This document shows positions 1 to 8,127 of a stretch of DNA of 64,000 bases, piece after piece. The stretch spans positions 186,001 through 250,000 of the forward strand of contig NZ_JAGPYK010000009.1 in assembly GCF_018070045.1 (NCBI RefSeq), given 5' to 3'. Within the stretch, counting starts at the first letter, position 1, and every line of letters begins with the position of its first letter. Origin of the DNA: Micromonospora sp. U21 (GTDB lineage Bacteria > Actinomycetota > Actinomycetes > Mycobacteriales > Micromonosporaceae). Position numbers and translations under genes: made by a program. The notes beneath the pieces were generated by a model that was given only the letters and a program-made list of their open reading frames with translations, did no database searches and was not told the DNA's origin.

Positions 1-175
1 GGCCAACGCCGCCGGCGCCACCTTCGCCGACACCCGGCCCTACTTCGCCGGGCACGGCGTCTGCGCGGGCGACCCGTGGATCCACGACGTCAGCGGCGTC
101 ATCGAGGCGTACCACCCGGATTCCGACGGCTACCGCTACGGCTACCTGCCGGCGCTGAACGCGGTCACCGGCTGA
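1..175 (+). CDS. SGNH/GDSL-family secreted lipase, C-terminal end (partial)
   Basis: This is the last 57 codons of a gene entering from the left edge, read in frame from base 2 to the TGA at 173-175. The segment carries the C-terminal catalytic signature of SGNH hydrolases: a DPW tripeptide followed about 15 residues later by the YHPDSDGYRYGY stretch, whose HP dipeptide supplies the catalytic histidine. Known family members hydrolyse ester bonds of lipids, and many actinobacterial ones are secreted. Two cysteine-spaced residues typical of extracellular members are consistent (a single Cys is visible in GVCAGDPW). The signal peptide and nucleophile lie outside the window, so secretion is inferred. 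It is separated from the next operon by a short gap. Confidence 0.8.
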   Translation, partial: ANAAGATFADTRPYFAGHGVCAGDPWIHDVSGVIEAYHPDSDGYRYGYLPALNAVTG

Positions 176-244
176 CAGCTGAAACCCGTACCGCCCGGCC
201 GGCGGTCGAGCGTCCCCTGTGGGCGACGGCCGCCGGTCGGTACG

Positions 245-2989
245 GTGCTCTTGCGCCCGATGGCCACACTGGGTGGAATCGAAGCTGACGCGGTGCGACG
301 GTCGGGGGTGTCCATGCGGGAGTTGGCCGGCCAGAAGCAGTCGACCGTACATCGGGACCGACTGCCGGCCGGCGGGCTGGAGTTCTTCGCGCTGCTCGCA
401 CGGCTGCTGCGGCGACCCCGCCGCGGTGATCGCAGGCTGCCGCTGCTCTGGCTGGTCCGCTCCGACACTCCGGACCTGATGGTGCCGCTGCGCCGTTTCC
501 TCGGCCAGGGCCCCCGGCGGCGGGTGCCGCATGCCGTGCTGGACGCCGACGCTCCGCCGGGCGCGGGGGACGTGCCGGCGCTGCTGCGCGAACTGCACCG
601 GCAGCTCTCCCTGGAGGCCTTCGGCGCCGCCCGGCTGCGCTTCCGGCACTACCCGCTCGCCGACTGGCTGATGCACCAGAGCCTCACCTTCGGCATCGAC
701 GCCGAGGACAGCCGGGCAGCCCTGGTCCGCCGACTGCGAGACCGCCGGGGCCCGCGTACGCCCGAGGGGCTGCCCTCTGGCGGTGACGCGGTCAGCATCG
801 TCTCGCAGGTGCTGCTCTGGCTGGTCCGCCGCGCCGTGCCCGGGGCGGTGTTCCGGGCCGCCGTCTCCGGCCGGGTGCCGATGCTCGGGCGGCACTACAA
901 CTGGTTCATGCGCCAGCAGTACCTCGCGCCCCGGCAGTCGGTCACCTTCCTCGGTTTCGCCGAGCGCCTCACCGCCGGGTGGCGCGACGGCGAGCAACCC
1001 GACCAGGTCAACAAGCTGCTGCTGCACGCGTTCCTGGAGGACCTGCGGCAGGCGTACCGACGTCGGCCGTGGCGCCTCTCGGACTGGCGGCGCACCGCGT
1101 ACCCGGCGCTGCTGCTCGATCACGTCGCCCCCGGCAACGTCGGCGGGGAACTGGTCCGCCTGATCGGCGACGTCCGCACCGAGACCGGCCGCAACGACCC
1201 GCTGCTCATCGTCGCGTCGGGCGGGCAACCCCCGCCCGATTTGCCCGAACCGCACCCGTTGACCGAGGCCGACGAGGCGTACGACGAGTGGGCCGAGGCG
1301 CTGCCGGAGATGCGGCGGTTGCGCCGCTCGGCCGCCTGGCTCGTGGCGCTGCGTCCCGACGACACCGACACCGGCCCGCCATCACGCGGAGGCATGCGGC
1401 CGTTCTCCGCGCCCGACCCGCCCTGGTGGTCGCGGCGCTTCCTGCCGACGGCGCTCTGCCTGGTGCTGCTGGCCGCAGGTGGCGCGTGGGTGGGCAGCCG
1501 CTGGGGACCGGGCTGCCATCCCTCGCTCACGGGCGGCCGGGTGTCGGTCGAGGTGGTCGCCAGTGGCGAGTGCGTCGGCTACAGCGACAGCGCGGCGCAG
1601 GTGTTCAACAACGACGCCGGTCAGGACGGGCTGCGGACCATCCAGCAGCGCATCTTCGCGCAGAACCGTGCCGCCGAGGAGGTCTGGCAGCGCAGCGACC
1701 GGCGTCGACCCTTCCTCACCCTGGTCTACCTGGGCACCCTGACCGGCAACCGGACCCGCGCCGACGAGGAGTCGTACGTCTCCGAGCGGGAGGAGCTGGA
1801 GGGGATGGCCACCGCCCAGTACGCGTTGTTGAAGGAGTCGGCTGGCGCCGACGGCGCCGCGCTGCTGCGGATCGTGGTGGCCAACGGCGGCCGGCAGATG
1901 CTCTACGCCGACCGGGCCGTGGCGATGCTGGCCGAGCTGGCCCGGGACGACCCAACGGTGCTCGGGGTGGTCGGCCTGGTGGAGAGCCGGACCAGCACCG
2001 CCCGAGCGTTGCGCGAGCTGAACCAGGTCGGGCTGCCGGTGCTGGCGCCCACGCTCTCCGCCGACCGAATGGACGTCAACTCCCGGCTGTACCTGCAGAT
2101 CTCCGCGCCGAACGCCGATCAGGTGGAGATGCTCGACGCGTACGCCCAGCAGGTGCTGAAGGTCGACGAGGCGCACGTCTACTACACGACGTTGGAGGGC
2201 AGCTCGCTGACCGAGGACCTCTACGTGGGCACCCTCGTCGACGGGCTGCGGCGGCGGTTCGGTGCCCGGATCACCCGCCTCGACGAGTGGCGTACCGGGC
2301 AGCGGCTGATCGACGAGTGCGGCTACCCCGGTCTGCTCTTCTACGCGGGTCGGTGGACGGAGTTCGACGGCTTCCTGCGGGCGCTGCGCGAGTGCGGCGG
2401 CGATCCGCCCCGGCACCTCGTCGCCGACGACTCGGTCAACCGCTACATGGCCAACCCCGGCTTGCGCGCCGCCGCGCCTGGCAACCTGCCGGTCACGTAC
2501 GTCTCCAAGGCCGCCCTGGCCACCTGCGAAGCGCTGCGGGCCGCCCAGGACCGGCGCGACGACGCCCGGGCCAGCTTCCTGTCCTGGATCCAGGCCGACG
2601 ACCTGCTCGACCCGCCGCGCTGCCGGCCGGACACCGGGCATCAGGTCGGCGAGCGGGTCAGCCTCGCCTACGACGCGGCGATGATGATGGTCCGGGCGGT
2701 GGAGAGTCTCGCCGCCCGACTGCACCACGCCGATCCGCGCCAACGCTGGGAGCCGACCTCGGTCAACCCGGTCGGCGTGCACGTGGAGGTGCTCCGGCAG
2801 AACGCCGGCCAGGGCTACCCGGGGGTGGCCGGGCTGATCCGGTTCACCCCCGACTCGGGTGAGCCGGTCGACAAGCGGTTGGCCCTGATGCGGGTGGAGC
2901 AGGTGCCCGACGTGGCGACGGCGCCGGCGGAGGTGTTCCGCTGCGGGGTGGCCGACGCGCCCGGCCCGGTGGCCTGCGGCCCGGCGTGA
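245..2989 (+). CDS. Single-pass membrane protein: degenerate NTPase-like N-domain plus type-1 periplasmic-binding domain
   Basis: A 914-residue protein with an unusual layout. Residues 1-398 are cytoplasmic, about 399-418 form one hydrophobic helix (LPTALCLVLLAAGGAWVG), and 419-914 would be extracytoplasmic. The outer part resembles ABC-transporter-type type-1 periplasmic binding proteins (VVGLVESRTSTARALREL near residue 575, then alternating Rossmann-like segments). The inner part has a weak resemblance to STAND/AAA-type NTPases (a hydrophobic strand followed by LLLDHV near residue 290) but no GxxGxGKT Walker A loop is visible, so it is probably not an active ATPase. There are no ABC permease genes nearby, which argues for a sensor rather than an importer. 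It is first in a tight set with the FtsK-like ATPase and a coiled-coil membrane protein. The start is uncertain: GTG at 245 is used here, ATG at 314 is possible. Specific function is unknown. Confidence 0.75.
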   Translation: MLLRPMATLGGIEADAVRRSGVSMRELAGQKQSTVHRDRLPAGGLEFFALLARLLRRPRRGDRRLPLLWLVRSDTPDLMVPLRRFLGQGPRRRVPHAVLDADAPPGAGDVPALLRELHRQLSLEAFGAARLRFRHYPLADWLMHQSLTFGIDAEDSRAALVRRLRDRRGPRTPEGLPSGGDAVSIVSQVLLWLVRRAVPGAVFRAAVSGRVPMLGRHYNWFMRQQYLAPRQSVTFLGFAERLTAGWRDGEQPDQVNKLLLHAFLEDLRQAYRRRPWRLSDWRRTAYPALLLDHVAPGNVGGELVRLIGDVRTETGRNDPLLIVASGGQPPPDLPEPHPLTEADEAYDEWAEALPEMRRLRRSAAWLVALRPDDTDTGPPSRGGMRPFSAPDPPWWSRRFLPTALCLVLLAAGGAWVGSRWGPGCHPSLTGGRVSVEVVASGECVGYSDSAAQVFNNDAGQDGLRTIQQRIFAQNRAAEEVWQRSDRRRPFLTLVYLGTLTGNRTRADEESYVSEREELEGMATAQYALLKESAGADGAALLRIVVANGGRQMLYADRAVAMLAELARDDPTVLGVVGLVESRTSTARALRELNQVGLPVLAPTLSADRMDVNSRLYLQISAPNADQVEMLDAYAQQVLKVDEAHVYYTTLEGSSLTEDLYVGTLVDGLRRRFGARITRLDEWRTGQRLIDECGYPGLLFYAGRWTEFDGFLRALRECGGDPPRHLVADDSVNRYMANPGLRAAAPGNLPVTYVSKAALATCEALRAAQDRRDDARASFLSWIQADDLLDPPRCRPDTGHQVGERVSLAYDAAMMMVRAVESLAARLHHADPRQRWEPTSVNPVGVHVEVLRQNAGQGYPGVAGLIRFTPDSGEPVDKRLALMRVEQVPDVATAPAEVFRCGVADAPGPVACGPA

Positions 2990-3073
2990 CACGTCCTCGC
3001 AGGACTGTCCGGGTGCCACCGGTGTCCGTTAGGGTTCCTGGGACCAGGCGGCCGTTGGCGTTGGGGGCAGAGG

Positions 3074-5605
3074 TTGGGCAGGCTCGCGTCGGCGTACGGG
3101 CAGGCGGTCAGCTCCCACCGGGCGGCCCGGGCGCACCTGGACGCCGCCCGGGGCGCGCTGGGCACGGCACCGGTCCCCACCGCATTGGTCGGTGCGGCTG
3201 AGCTGGTGGCCCGACTGGCCCGCGTCGGCGGCGCGCTGGCCACGCCCACGCCCGGCGCCACCCCGCTCACCGACGCGCCGGCCGCGGTCCGGATCGGCGA
3301 GGCGTCCACTCCCGACGGCGGTTTCCCGGTGCTGCTGCCGCTCGGCGGCGGTCACCACCTGGCGCTGGACACCGACGCCCGGGACCCTCGGGTCGCCGGG
3401 TTGCTGCGGGCTCTGGTGCTGCGGCTGGTCGCCACCTCCCCGGCCGGTCAGGTCCGGGTCGCCGGCATCGACACCGCCGCGCTGGGCGCCACCTTCGGCC
3501 CGCTGCGCCCGCTGCTCGACGCCGGGGTGCTCGACCCGCCGGCCACCGGGGAGGCCGAGGCGGCGGCGCTGCTGGACGCCGCCGAACAGCACGCCCGCGC
3601 CGCGCAGCACGCCGACCCCGACGCCCGGCACCTGCTGGTGGTGGTCGCCACCGCCGCCCCGCCGCCGCGCGAGCTGGCCCGGCTCGCCGCGCTCACCCAC
3701 GCCGGCCCGGCCGCCGCCGTCTGCGTGCTGCTCGCCGGCCACCCGTCCCGGCTGCCGGGCGAGACCTCGCCGCCGCTGGGGGGCACCACCGCGGTCCGGC
3801 TCAGCGAGCGGCACGCGCAGGTCGGCGACCCGCCCAGCGCCCCGTTCAGCGCCGACGGCGGCGGTCTCGCCGCGCCGGTGCTGCTCGACGGCGACCCCCC
3901 GCCGGCCTCGGTTCGGGCGCTCGCCGAGCATCTGGGCGCCGCCGCCCGCCGCACCGACGCGCTGCACTTCGCCGAGCTGCTGCCCGAAAGGCGCTGGTCC
4001 GAGTCCGCCGGCAACGGACTGCGGACGGTGATCGGTCGGGCCGGCCGCGCCCCGCTGACCGTCGCCTTCGATGACGCCACCCCCCACTGGCTGGTCGGCG
4101 GGCGCACCGGCGCCGGCAAGACCGTCTTCCTGCTCGACGTCCTCTACGGGCTGGCCGCCCGCTACTCCCCGGCCGAGCTTCAGCTCTACCTGCTCGACTT
4201 CAAGGAGGGCGTGAGCTTCACCGAGTTCGTGCCCACCGGGCGTGACCCGTCCTGGCTGCCGCACGCCCGCGCCGTCGGCATCGAATCCGACCGGGAGTAC
4301 GGGCTCGCCGTGCTGCGCGAGCTGCGCCGCGAGGCACAGCGCCGGGCCACCGCGCTCAAGCGGCACGGCGTCACCAAGCTCGCCGACCTGCCCCGGGACA
4401 ATCCACTGCCGCGCATCGTTGCGGTCGTCGACGAGTTCCACGTGCTGCTGGCCGGCAACGACGCGCTGGCCCGGGAGTCCGTCGACCTGCTGGAGGAGTT
4501 GGCGCGCAAGGGGCGCTCCTACGGCGTACACCTGGTGCTGGCCAGCCAGAGCATGACCGGCATCGAGGCGCTCTACGGGCGGGCCGAGGCGATCTTCGGG
4601 CAGTTCGCGCTGCGGGTGGCGCTGCCCGGTGGTGGCGGGGTGCTCGACCCGCTCAACGATTCCGCCGCGGCCCTGCCGATCGGCTCCGCCGTGGTCAACA
4701 CCGCCGCCGGCGCGGTCGGCGCCGACACGGTGCTGCGTTTCCCCGACGCGCACGCCGCCGCCGCCGACCTCGCCGCGCTGCGCCACGAGCTGTGGCAGGC
4801 CCGCCCGCCGGGCGCACGGGCGCCGGCGGTCTTCAAGGGGTACGAGTCGGCGCGGATCGAGGACGACCCCACCTTCGTCGGGTTACACCCCGGTGGCCGG
4901 CGCCCGATGGCCCTGGTCGGCCGGACGGTCGACGTGCACGGCACCACCGCGCTGTTCCTGATGGACGCCACTCCCGGCCGGCACCTCGCCGTGGTGGGCA
5001 CCGCGCCGGCCGGCGCGGACGTGCTGCGCGCCGCGACACTGAGCCTGGCTCGCCAGCACGCCGCCGGCGATGCCCGGTTCCTGCTGGCCTCGCTGATCAC
5101 CGCCGCCGATCCGGTCGCTGACGAGACCGAAACGGCGCTGCGAGCCGCCGGCCACCCGGTGCACCGCGTCGACGCGGCCGGGCTGCGCGACCGGGTCGCC
5201 GCCCTGGCGGCCGAGCCCACCGGGCGCGAATACCTGGTGGTGTTCGGGATGGACGCCGCCGCACCGGTGCTCGGTGCGGCCGACCCGGCCACCTTCCGCT
5301 CCGGCCTGGACGACCTGCGCACCCTGCTGCGGCAGGGCCCCGCTCAGGGGGTGCACCTGCTCGGCTGGTGGCGCGGCCTGCGCCGGCTCGCCGACGACCT
5401 CGGCGGCACGCAGAACCGCGACGACGTCGCCTGCCTGGTCTCGCTCAATGTGCCCGGGGCCGAGCTGGCCCTGCACCTCGGGGTGCACGACCTCGCCTAC
5501 ACGCCCCGCGCCGACCGGGCGCTGCTGGTCGACCGGCACGACCACCGCACGAGGCTGATCGTGCCGTTCGCCCGCGACGGGCACGAGCCGGACGGGGAGC
5601 AGTGA
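3074..5605 (+). CDS. FtsK/SpoIIIE (HerA-FtsK) domain ATPase
   Basis: An 843-residue soluble protein with a central to C-terminal FtsK/SpoIIIE-type motor. Walker A is VGGRTGAGKT with Lys349, followed by the LYLLDFKEGV strand typical of FtsK-like ATPases, and Walker B is IVAVVDEF with Asp453-Glu454. A downstream LVLASQS segment matches the motor's sensor region. There are no N-terminal membrane helices and no FtsK gamma (KOPS-binding) domain, so this is not the cell-division translocase. The first 320 residues are Ala/Leu-rich with no recognised domain. It could pump DNA or protein, as related HerA/FtsK/EccC motors do. The TTG at 3074 is taken as start because it is the first start codon of the frame behind a purine-rich GGGGGCAGAGG; the spacing is tight, so the start is tentative. 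Its stop overlaps the next start (GTGA), implying translational coupling. Confidence 0.85.
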   Translation: MGRLASAYGQAVSSHRAARAHLDAARGALGTAPVPTALVGAAELVARLARVGGALATPTPGATPLTDAPAAVRIGEASTPDGGFPVLLPLGGGHHLALDTDARDPRVAGLLRALVLRLVATSPAGQVRVAGIDTAALGATFGPLRPLLDAGVLDPPATGEAEAAALLDAAEQHARAAQHADPDARHLLVVVATAAPPPRELARLAALTHAGPAAAVCVLLAGHPSRLPGETSPPLGGTTAVRLSERHAQVGDPPSAPFSADGGGLAAPVLLDGDPPPASVRALAEHLGAAARRTDALHFAELLPERRWSESAGNGLRTVIGRAGRAPLTVAFDDATPHWLVGGRTGAGKTVFLLDVLYGLAARYSPAELQLYLLDFKEGVSFTEFVPTGRDPSWLPHARAVGIESDREYGLAVLRELRREAQRRATALKRHGVTKLADLPRDNPLPRIVAVVDEFHVLLAGNDALARESVDLLEELARKGRSYGVHLVLASQSMTGIEALYGRAEAIFGQFALRVALPGGGGVLDPLNDSAAALPIGSAVVNTAAGAVGADTVLRFPDAHAAAADLAALRHELWQARPPGARAPAVFKGYESARIEDDPTFVGLHPGGRRPMALVGRTVDVHGTTALFLMDATPGRHLAVVGTAPAGADVLRAATLSLARQHAAGDARFLLASLITAADPVADETETALRAAGHPVHRVDAAGLRDRVAALAAEPTGREYLVVFGMDAAAPVLGAADPATFRSGLDDLRTLLRQGPAQGVHLLGWWRGLRRLADDLGGTQNRDDVACLVSLNVPGAELALHLGVHDLAYTPRADRALLVDRHDHRTRLIVPFARDGHEPDGEQ

Positions 5606-6417
5606 CGGTGTCCTTCGAGGAGTACGCCACGCTCGCCCGCCAGCTGGCCGAGCAGCGCCGCGCCGGCGAGCGGGACGCCGCGGTCGAGTCCGAGCGCCGC
5701 CGCGACCTGCACGCCGCCGTCGACTACCTGCACCAGCGGCTGACCGCGCAGGGGCACCGCCTCGACCAGCTCGGCCGCGCCATCGGCGTCGACCAGCCGA
5801 CGGCTGTCCCGGCACCCGCGCCGGGGCACCCGGACCCCACACCCGGACCGAGGGACGGGAGGCCCGCCGGCGCAGCCGGCGCGCCGGGGCGGGCGGATGT
5901 CGGGGCGTACCCCGAGCTGCCAGCGGGGGAGGCGCGGCTGGCGCTGCCGACGGCGGTGAGCCCGGCGGGCGCCGGGGTGCCGGCGCAGCGCGCGGCGGCG
6001 GTCGACCCGGCGGTGGAGTTGGAGCTGGCCCGGCGGATGGCCGACGAGGCCGACCGGCACGGGCAGCAGGCGGAGCTGCTGGCCCAGCGACCGGTGCTGC
6101 TGCCCACCTGGTCACCGCTGGCCCGCGCGGTCGCCGTTTACGCCGGGTGCGGGGCCGCCGCCGGGGTGCTCATGCTGGCCCTGGTGCTCGCCTCCGGGAT
6201 CGGTCTGGTCGACGGGTTCACCCTCGGCGCGTGGATCTGCGCCGGGCTGCCGGCGCTGGCGTTCTTCGGCGGGTACCTGGTGCTGGGCAGGTGGGGGCGG
6301 CCCGCGATGGTCGCCGGCACCCCGCCGCGCTACCTGCCGCTCGGGTTCCTGATCTGCTTCCTGCTGGTGCCGATGGCCTACTGCGGCTACCTGCTGCTGG
6401 TCCGCGGCCTGCGCTGA
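5602..6417 (+). CDS. Coiled-coil protein with three C-terminal membrane helices
   Basis: 271 residues, starting at the GTG that overlaps the TGA of the FtsK-like gene. Residues about 5-60 are charged and heptad-like (ARQLAEQRRAGERDAAVESE), consistent with a coiled coil. A Pro/Gly/Ala-rich linker follows, then a second charged helix (ELELARRMADEADRHGQQAE), then three hydrophobic spans near residues 175-200, 205-225 and 245-268. No catalytic motif is visible and I do not recognise the family. Its coupling to the ATPase suggests that it anchors or regulates the motor at the membrane. It lies last in the operon, and a long hairpin 40 bases downstream is a plausible terminator. Confidence 0.75.
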   Translation: MTVSFEEYATLARQLAEQRRAGERDAAVESERRRDLHAAVDYLHQRLTAQGHRLDQLGRAIGVDQPTAVPAPAPGHPDPTPGPRDGRPAGAAGAPGRADVGAYPELPAGEARLALPTAVSPAGAGVPAQRAAAVDPAVELELARRMADEADRHGQQAELLAQRPVLLPTWSPLARAVAVYAGCGAAAGVLMLALVLASGIGLVDGFTLGAWICAGLPALAFFGGYLVLGRWGRPAMVAGTPPRYLPLGFLICFLLVPMAYCGYLLLVRGLR

Positions 6418-6457
6418 GTCCGGCCCGGCCGGCGGCGCGTCTCGGGCATGATCCACT

Positions 6458-6516
6458 CGATATCGCTGACATCGGGGTGTCCGGGCCGGCGGGATGCCCC
6501 GACATCGGCGATGTCG
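6458..6516. terminator. 25-bp imperfect palindrome between convergent genes
   Basis: Arms at 6458-6482 and 6492-6516 are separated by a 9-base loop and match at 20 of 25 positions. All five differences are transitions, so most would pair as G-U in RNA on one strand or the other. It lies between the end of the FtsK operon (stop at 6417) and a leftward small gene (stop at 6592). Its position and strength suggest a bidirectional terminator. Confidence 0.6.
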
Positions 6517-6591
6517 TGTCGATCGTGACCGGCGCCCGACCCTGTCCGGCGGCGGGCCGCCGTCGTGCCAGATCGTCCACGGCGTCGACGC

Positions 6592-6812
6592 TCATTCGCC
6601 CGCCTCCGCCGTGGACTCGACCAGGAGGGCGAAACGGACGTCGGTGCAGGGGTAGTCCACGCCGCACTCGCAAAGCCAGCGGCGCACCACGCGGGGCGGG
6701 TGAGCGAAGAGGATGTCGTCGGCGTCCTCGACGTCCTGGTTGGACTGAGGCGGTGGCTTGACCCGTCGGAGGCGGGTGGATTGTTCGGGTGTTCGTCGGG
6801 GCGATCGGCCAT
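6592..6812 (-). pseudogene. Small hypothetical protein gene, probably frameshifted
   Basis: The 3' two-thirds (about 6592-6755, minus strand) is an open frame with near-total GC at third positions. It encodes DVEDADDILFAHPPRVV and then WLCECGVDYPCTDVRFALL, ending VESTAEAGE, with three cysteines that could bind metal. That frame has no usable start codon; the first is a GTG inside the conserved part. A plausible start with a good ribosome-binding site (GGGAG seven bases before ATG at 6812) lies in another frame that also has coding-like third positions for about 18 codons. The two halves join if one base is lost or gained near 6745-6765, in a CCACCGCC stretch. The restored product would be about 72 residues. 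The stop overlaps another ATG (ATGA at 6595) that opens a short frame running into the palindrome, perhaps a truncated partner. Alternatives are a sequencing error or programmed frameshifting. Confidence 0.45.
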
Positions 6813-7004
6813 CGGAGGGCTCCCGTCGGGTCGGTCTCCTTGCTGCTCATGGCGTTGTGCACGGTTTGCGTCGAGGCGGCGCGCGGGCTCGCCCCGGCAC
6901 GCCCGGCCGGACGGAGGGACCGACCGACCGGGCGCTTTCTGCGCGGTGGGAAGAACCTGCTCCGGTTTGCAGACCAGGGAGCCGGCTGATTCGAACTTTG
7001 CCAC

Positions 7005-7055
7005 ACTAGTCTGTACTAGTCAACGACAGAGTAGTCCGTTCTTGTACTGACTAGT
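7005..7055 (+). promoter_or_regulatory. ACTAGT repeat operator upstream of the GntR gene
   Basis: ACTAGTCTGTACTAGT at 7005-7020 contains two ACTAGT hexamers. The segment TTGTACTGACTAGT at 7042-7055 matches the reverse complement of the first site at 12 of 14 positions, so the pair forms a spaced inverted repeat. The sites lie 40-90 bases before the GntR start, which suits autoregulation. Short AT-containing palindromes of this sort are typical GntR targets. Binding by this protein is inferred. Confidence 0.6.
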
Positions 7056-7094
7056 GGGGTGTGATCAAATGGCGGTGCAGACCAGGGAGACAAG

Positions 7095-7313
7095 ATGCCC
7101 GCCAAGCCCAAGTGGGCGCAGCTCGCGGACCATATCCGAGAGCAGATTGCGTCCGGCGAACTCGCCCCAGGGGACAAGCTTCCGTCCACCTCCCAGCTTC
7201 GCGCTGAGCATGGTGTTTCGGCCGGTGTGGTGCGGCAGGCGATTCTCGTCCTGCAAACCCAGGGCCTCGTCGAAGGCGTTCACGGGCTGGGCGTGTTCGT
7301 CACCGAGCGCTGA
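7095..7313 (+). CDS. Minimal GntR-family winged-helix regulator
   Basis: A 72-residue protein made almost only of a GntR winged helix-turn-helix: PKWAQLADHIREQIASGEL, then PGDKLPSTSQLRAEHGVS (recognition helix region), then the wing LVEGVHGLGVFVTER. GntR regulators normally carry a C-terminal effector or dimerisation domain of 100 or more residues, which is absent here. Such minimal forms are common in actinomycete accessory regions and resemble the DNA-binding half of KorSA/TraR-type plasmid regulators. ATG 7095 is preceded by GGGAGA at the right distance. The paired ACTAGT elements just upstream are the likely operator. What else it controls is not evident. Confidence 0.85.
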   Translation: MPAKPKWAQLADHIREQIASGELAPGDKLPSTSQLRAEHGVSAGVVRQAILVLQTQGLVEGVHGLGVFVTER

Positions 7314-7345
7314 GGCTCGCACCGCTCGATCCCCGTGCCGCCCTA

Positions 7346-7393
7346 AATCTTGGAAGGTCATGGCCCCCTGAGGGGCTGAAGTCTTCCAAGATT
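7346..7393. repeat. Nested palindrome, AATCTTGGAAG arms
   Basis: A perfect 11-bp inverted repeat (AATCTTGGAAG at 7346-7356, CTTCCAAGATT at 7383-7393) encloses a second hairpin, GCCCC/GGGGC, at 7363-7376. It begins 33 bases after the GntR stop codon. It may act as a terminator; its regular two-level structure also fits a dispersed palindromic repeat. Confidence 0.6.
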
Positions 7394-7518
7394 CACTGCG
7401 CGCGCCCTCACGAGTGAGCGAGCGGACGGTCGCGCTGGGTGCGGGGATCTCGTACGCTCCCATGTGGTCTCCGCAGGTGTCGTGGTGGAGGCGATGGTCG
7501 ACCACGGGGAGGATGCGC

Positions 7519-7782
7519 GTGAGCGCAGCACAGATCATCGCGAGGTTGGCGGCGGCGTCGCAGAAGCTGGACGAGGCGAAGGCCAAGACGGCAGCGGCAG
7601 CACAGGACGCAGCCGAGGCGCGGGCGCTCGTCGCCGGGGCGCTGGAGGGCGTGGCAGCCGGCCCTCTGGTCGGCATGATCGACGCGTACCGTCAGGCCCT
7701 CGCTCAGGCGTCGCAGGGTGGCGAGCCAGCGAAGCAGCACGTCCAGGAGACGATCGCCAAGGTTCGAGCGCTGGGAAACTGA
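7519..7782 (+). CDS. Small alanine-rich coiled-coil protein (DUF6244-like)
   Basis: 87 residues, almost entirely predicted helix: AQIIARLAAASQKLDEAKAK, then a long Ala/Glu/Gln run, then a C-terminal PAKQHVQETIAKVRALGN. There is no signal peptide, cysteine or enzyme motif. Start GTG 7519 is chosen because GGGGAGG ends seven bases before it, whereas the in-frame ATG at 7513 abuts that site. The layout resembles small Micromonospora proteins grouped as DUF6244, but that assignment is from memory and tentative. The stop is six bases before the next reading frame, so the two are probably co-transcribed. Confidence 0.65.
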   Translation: MSAAQIIARLAAASQKLDEAKAKTAAAAQDAAEARALVAGALEGVAAGPLVGMIDAYRQALAQASQGGEPAKQHVQETIAKVRALGN

Positions 7783-7788
7783 CCACGG

Positions 7789-8019
7789 GTGGCGGTAGCA
7801 CAAATCGGAACCAAGGCGCGCCGCCGGCCTCGCCCCGTCAGGATCGCCCGCGACAAGGTGAACCTCGACATCACCTGGCTCAAGGACGCCTCCCTGGAGG
7901 ACGCGGACGCACTGCTGCCGCCGGAAGAGATCGTCGAGGACCTGGAAGCGGCGCTGCGCGAGTTCGCCGCTATCGCGGATGCCCTTTCTACGCGTGCCAG
8001 CCAACCCACGGATAGCTGA
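7789..8019 (+). pseudogene. Probable 3' remnant of a type I restriction-modification M subunit gene (hsdM)
   Basis: A 76-codon frame from GTG 7789. Its core, VNLDITWLKDASLEDAD followed by LPPEEIVEDLEAALREFAAI, matches what I know of the extreme C-terminus of N6-adenine type I DNA methyltransferases (HsdM): a NLD-WLKD-SLED block followed by a helix with I-E-LEAALEQFA. HsdM proteins are about 500-650 residues, and neither the AdoMet-binding nor the NPPF motif is present, so no methyltransferase activity is possible. There are no hsdS or hsdR genes beside it. It may still be expressed as a short protein because the frame is intact and closely follows the previous gene. A stand-alone antitoxin-like protein is an alternative. 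Confidence 0.45.
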
Positions 8020-8127
8020 CGAGGCGGATGTGCACGCCGGGGACGTCCCGCGAGCACGCTCTGAGCGCTCTTTCAAGGTGAAAGGACGCTCAGCCGGTGA
8101 CGCAGACGGTGCCGACCATCCCGCTCG

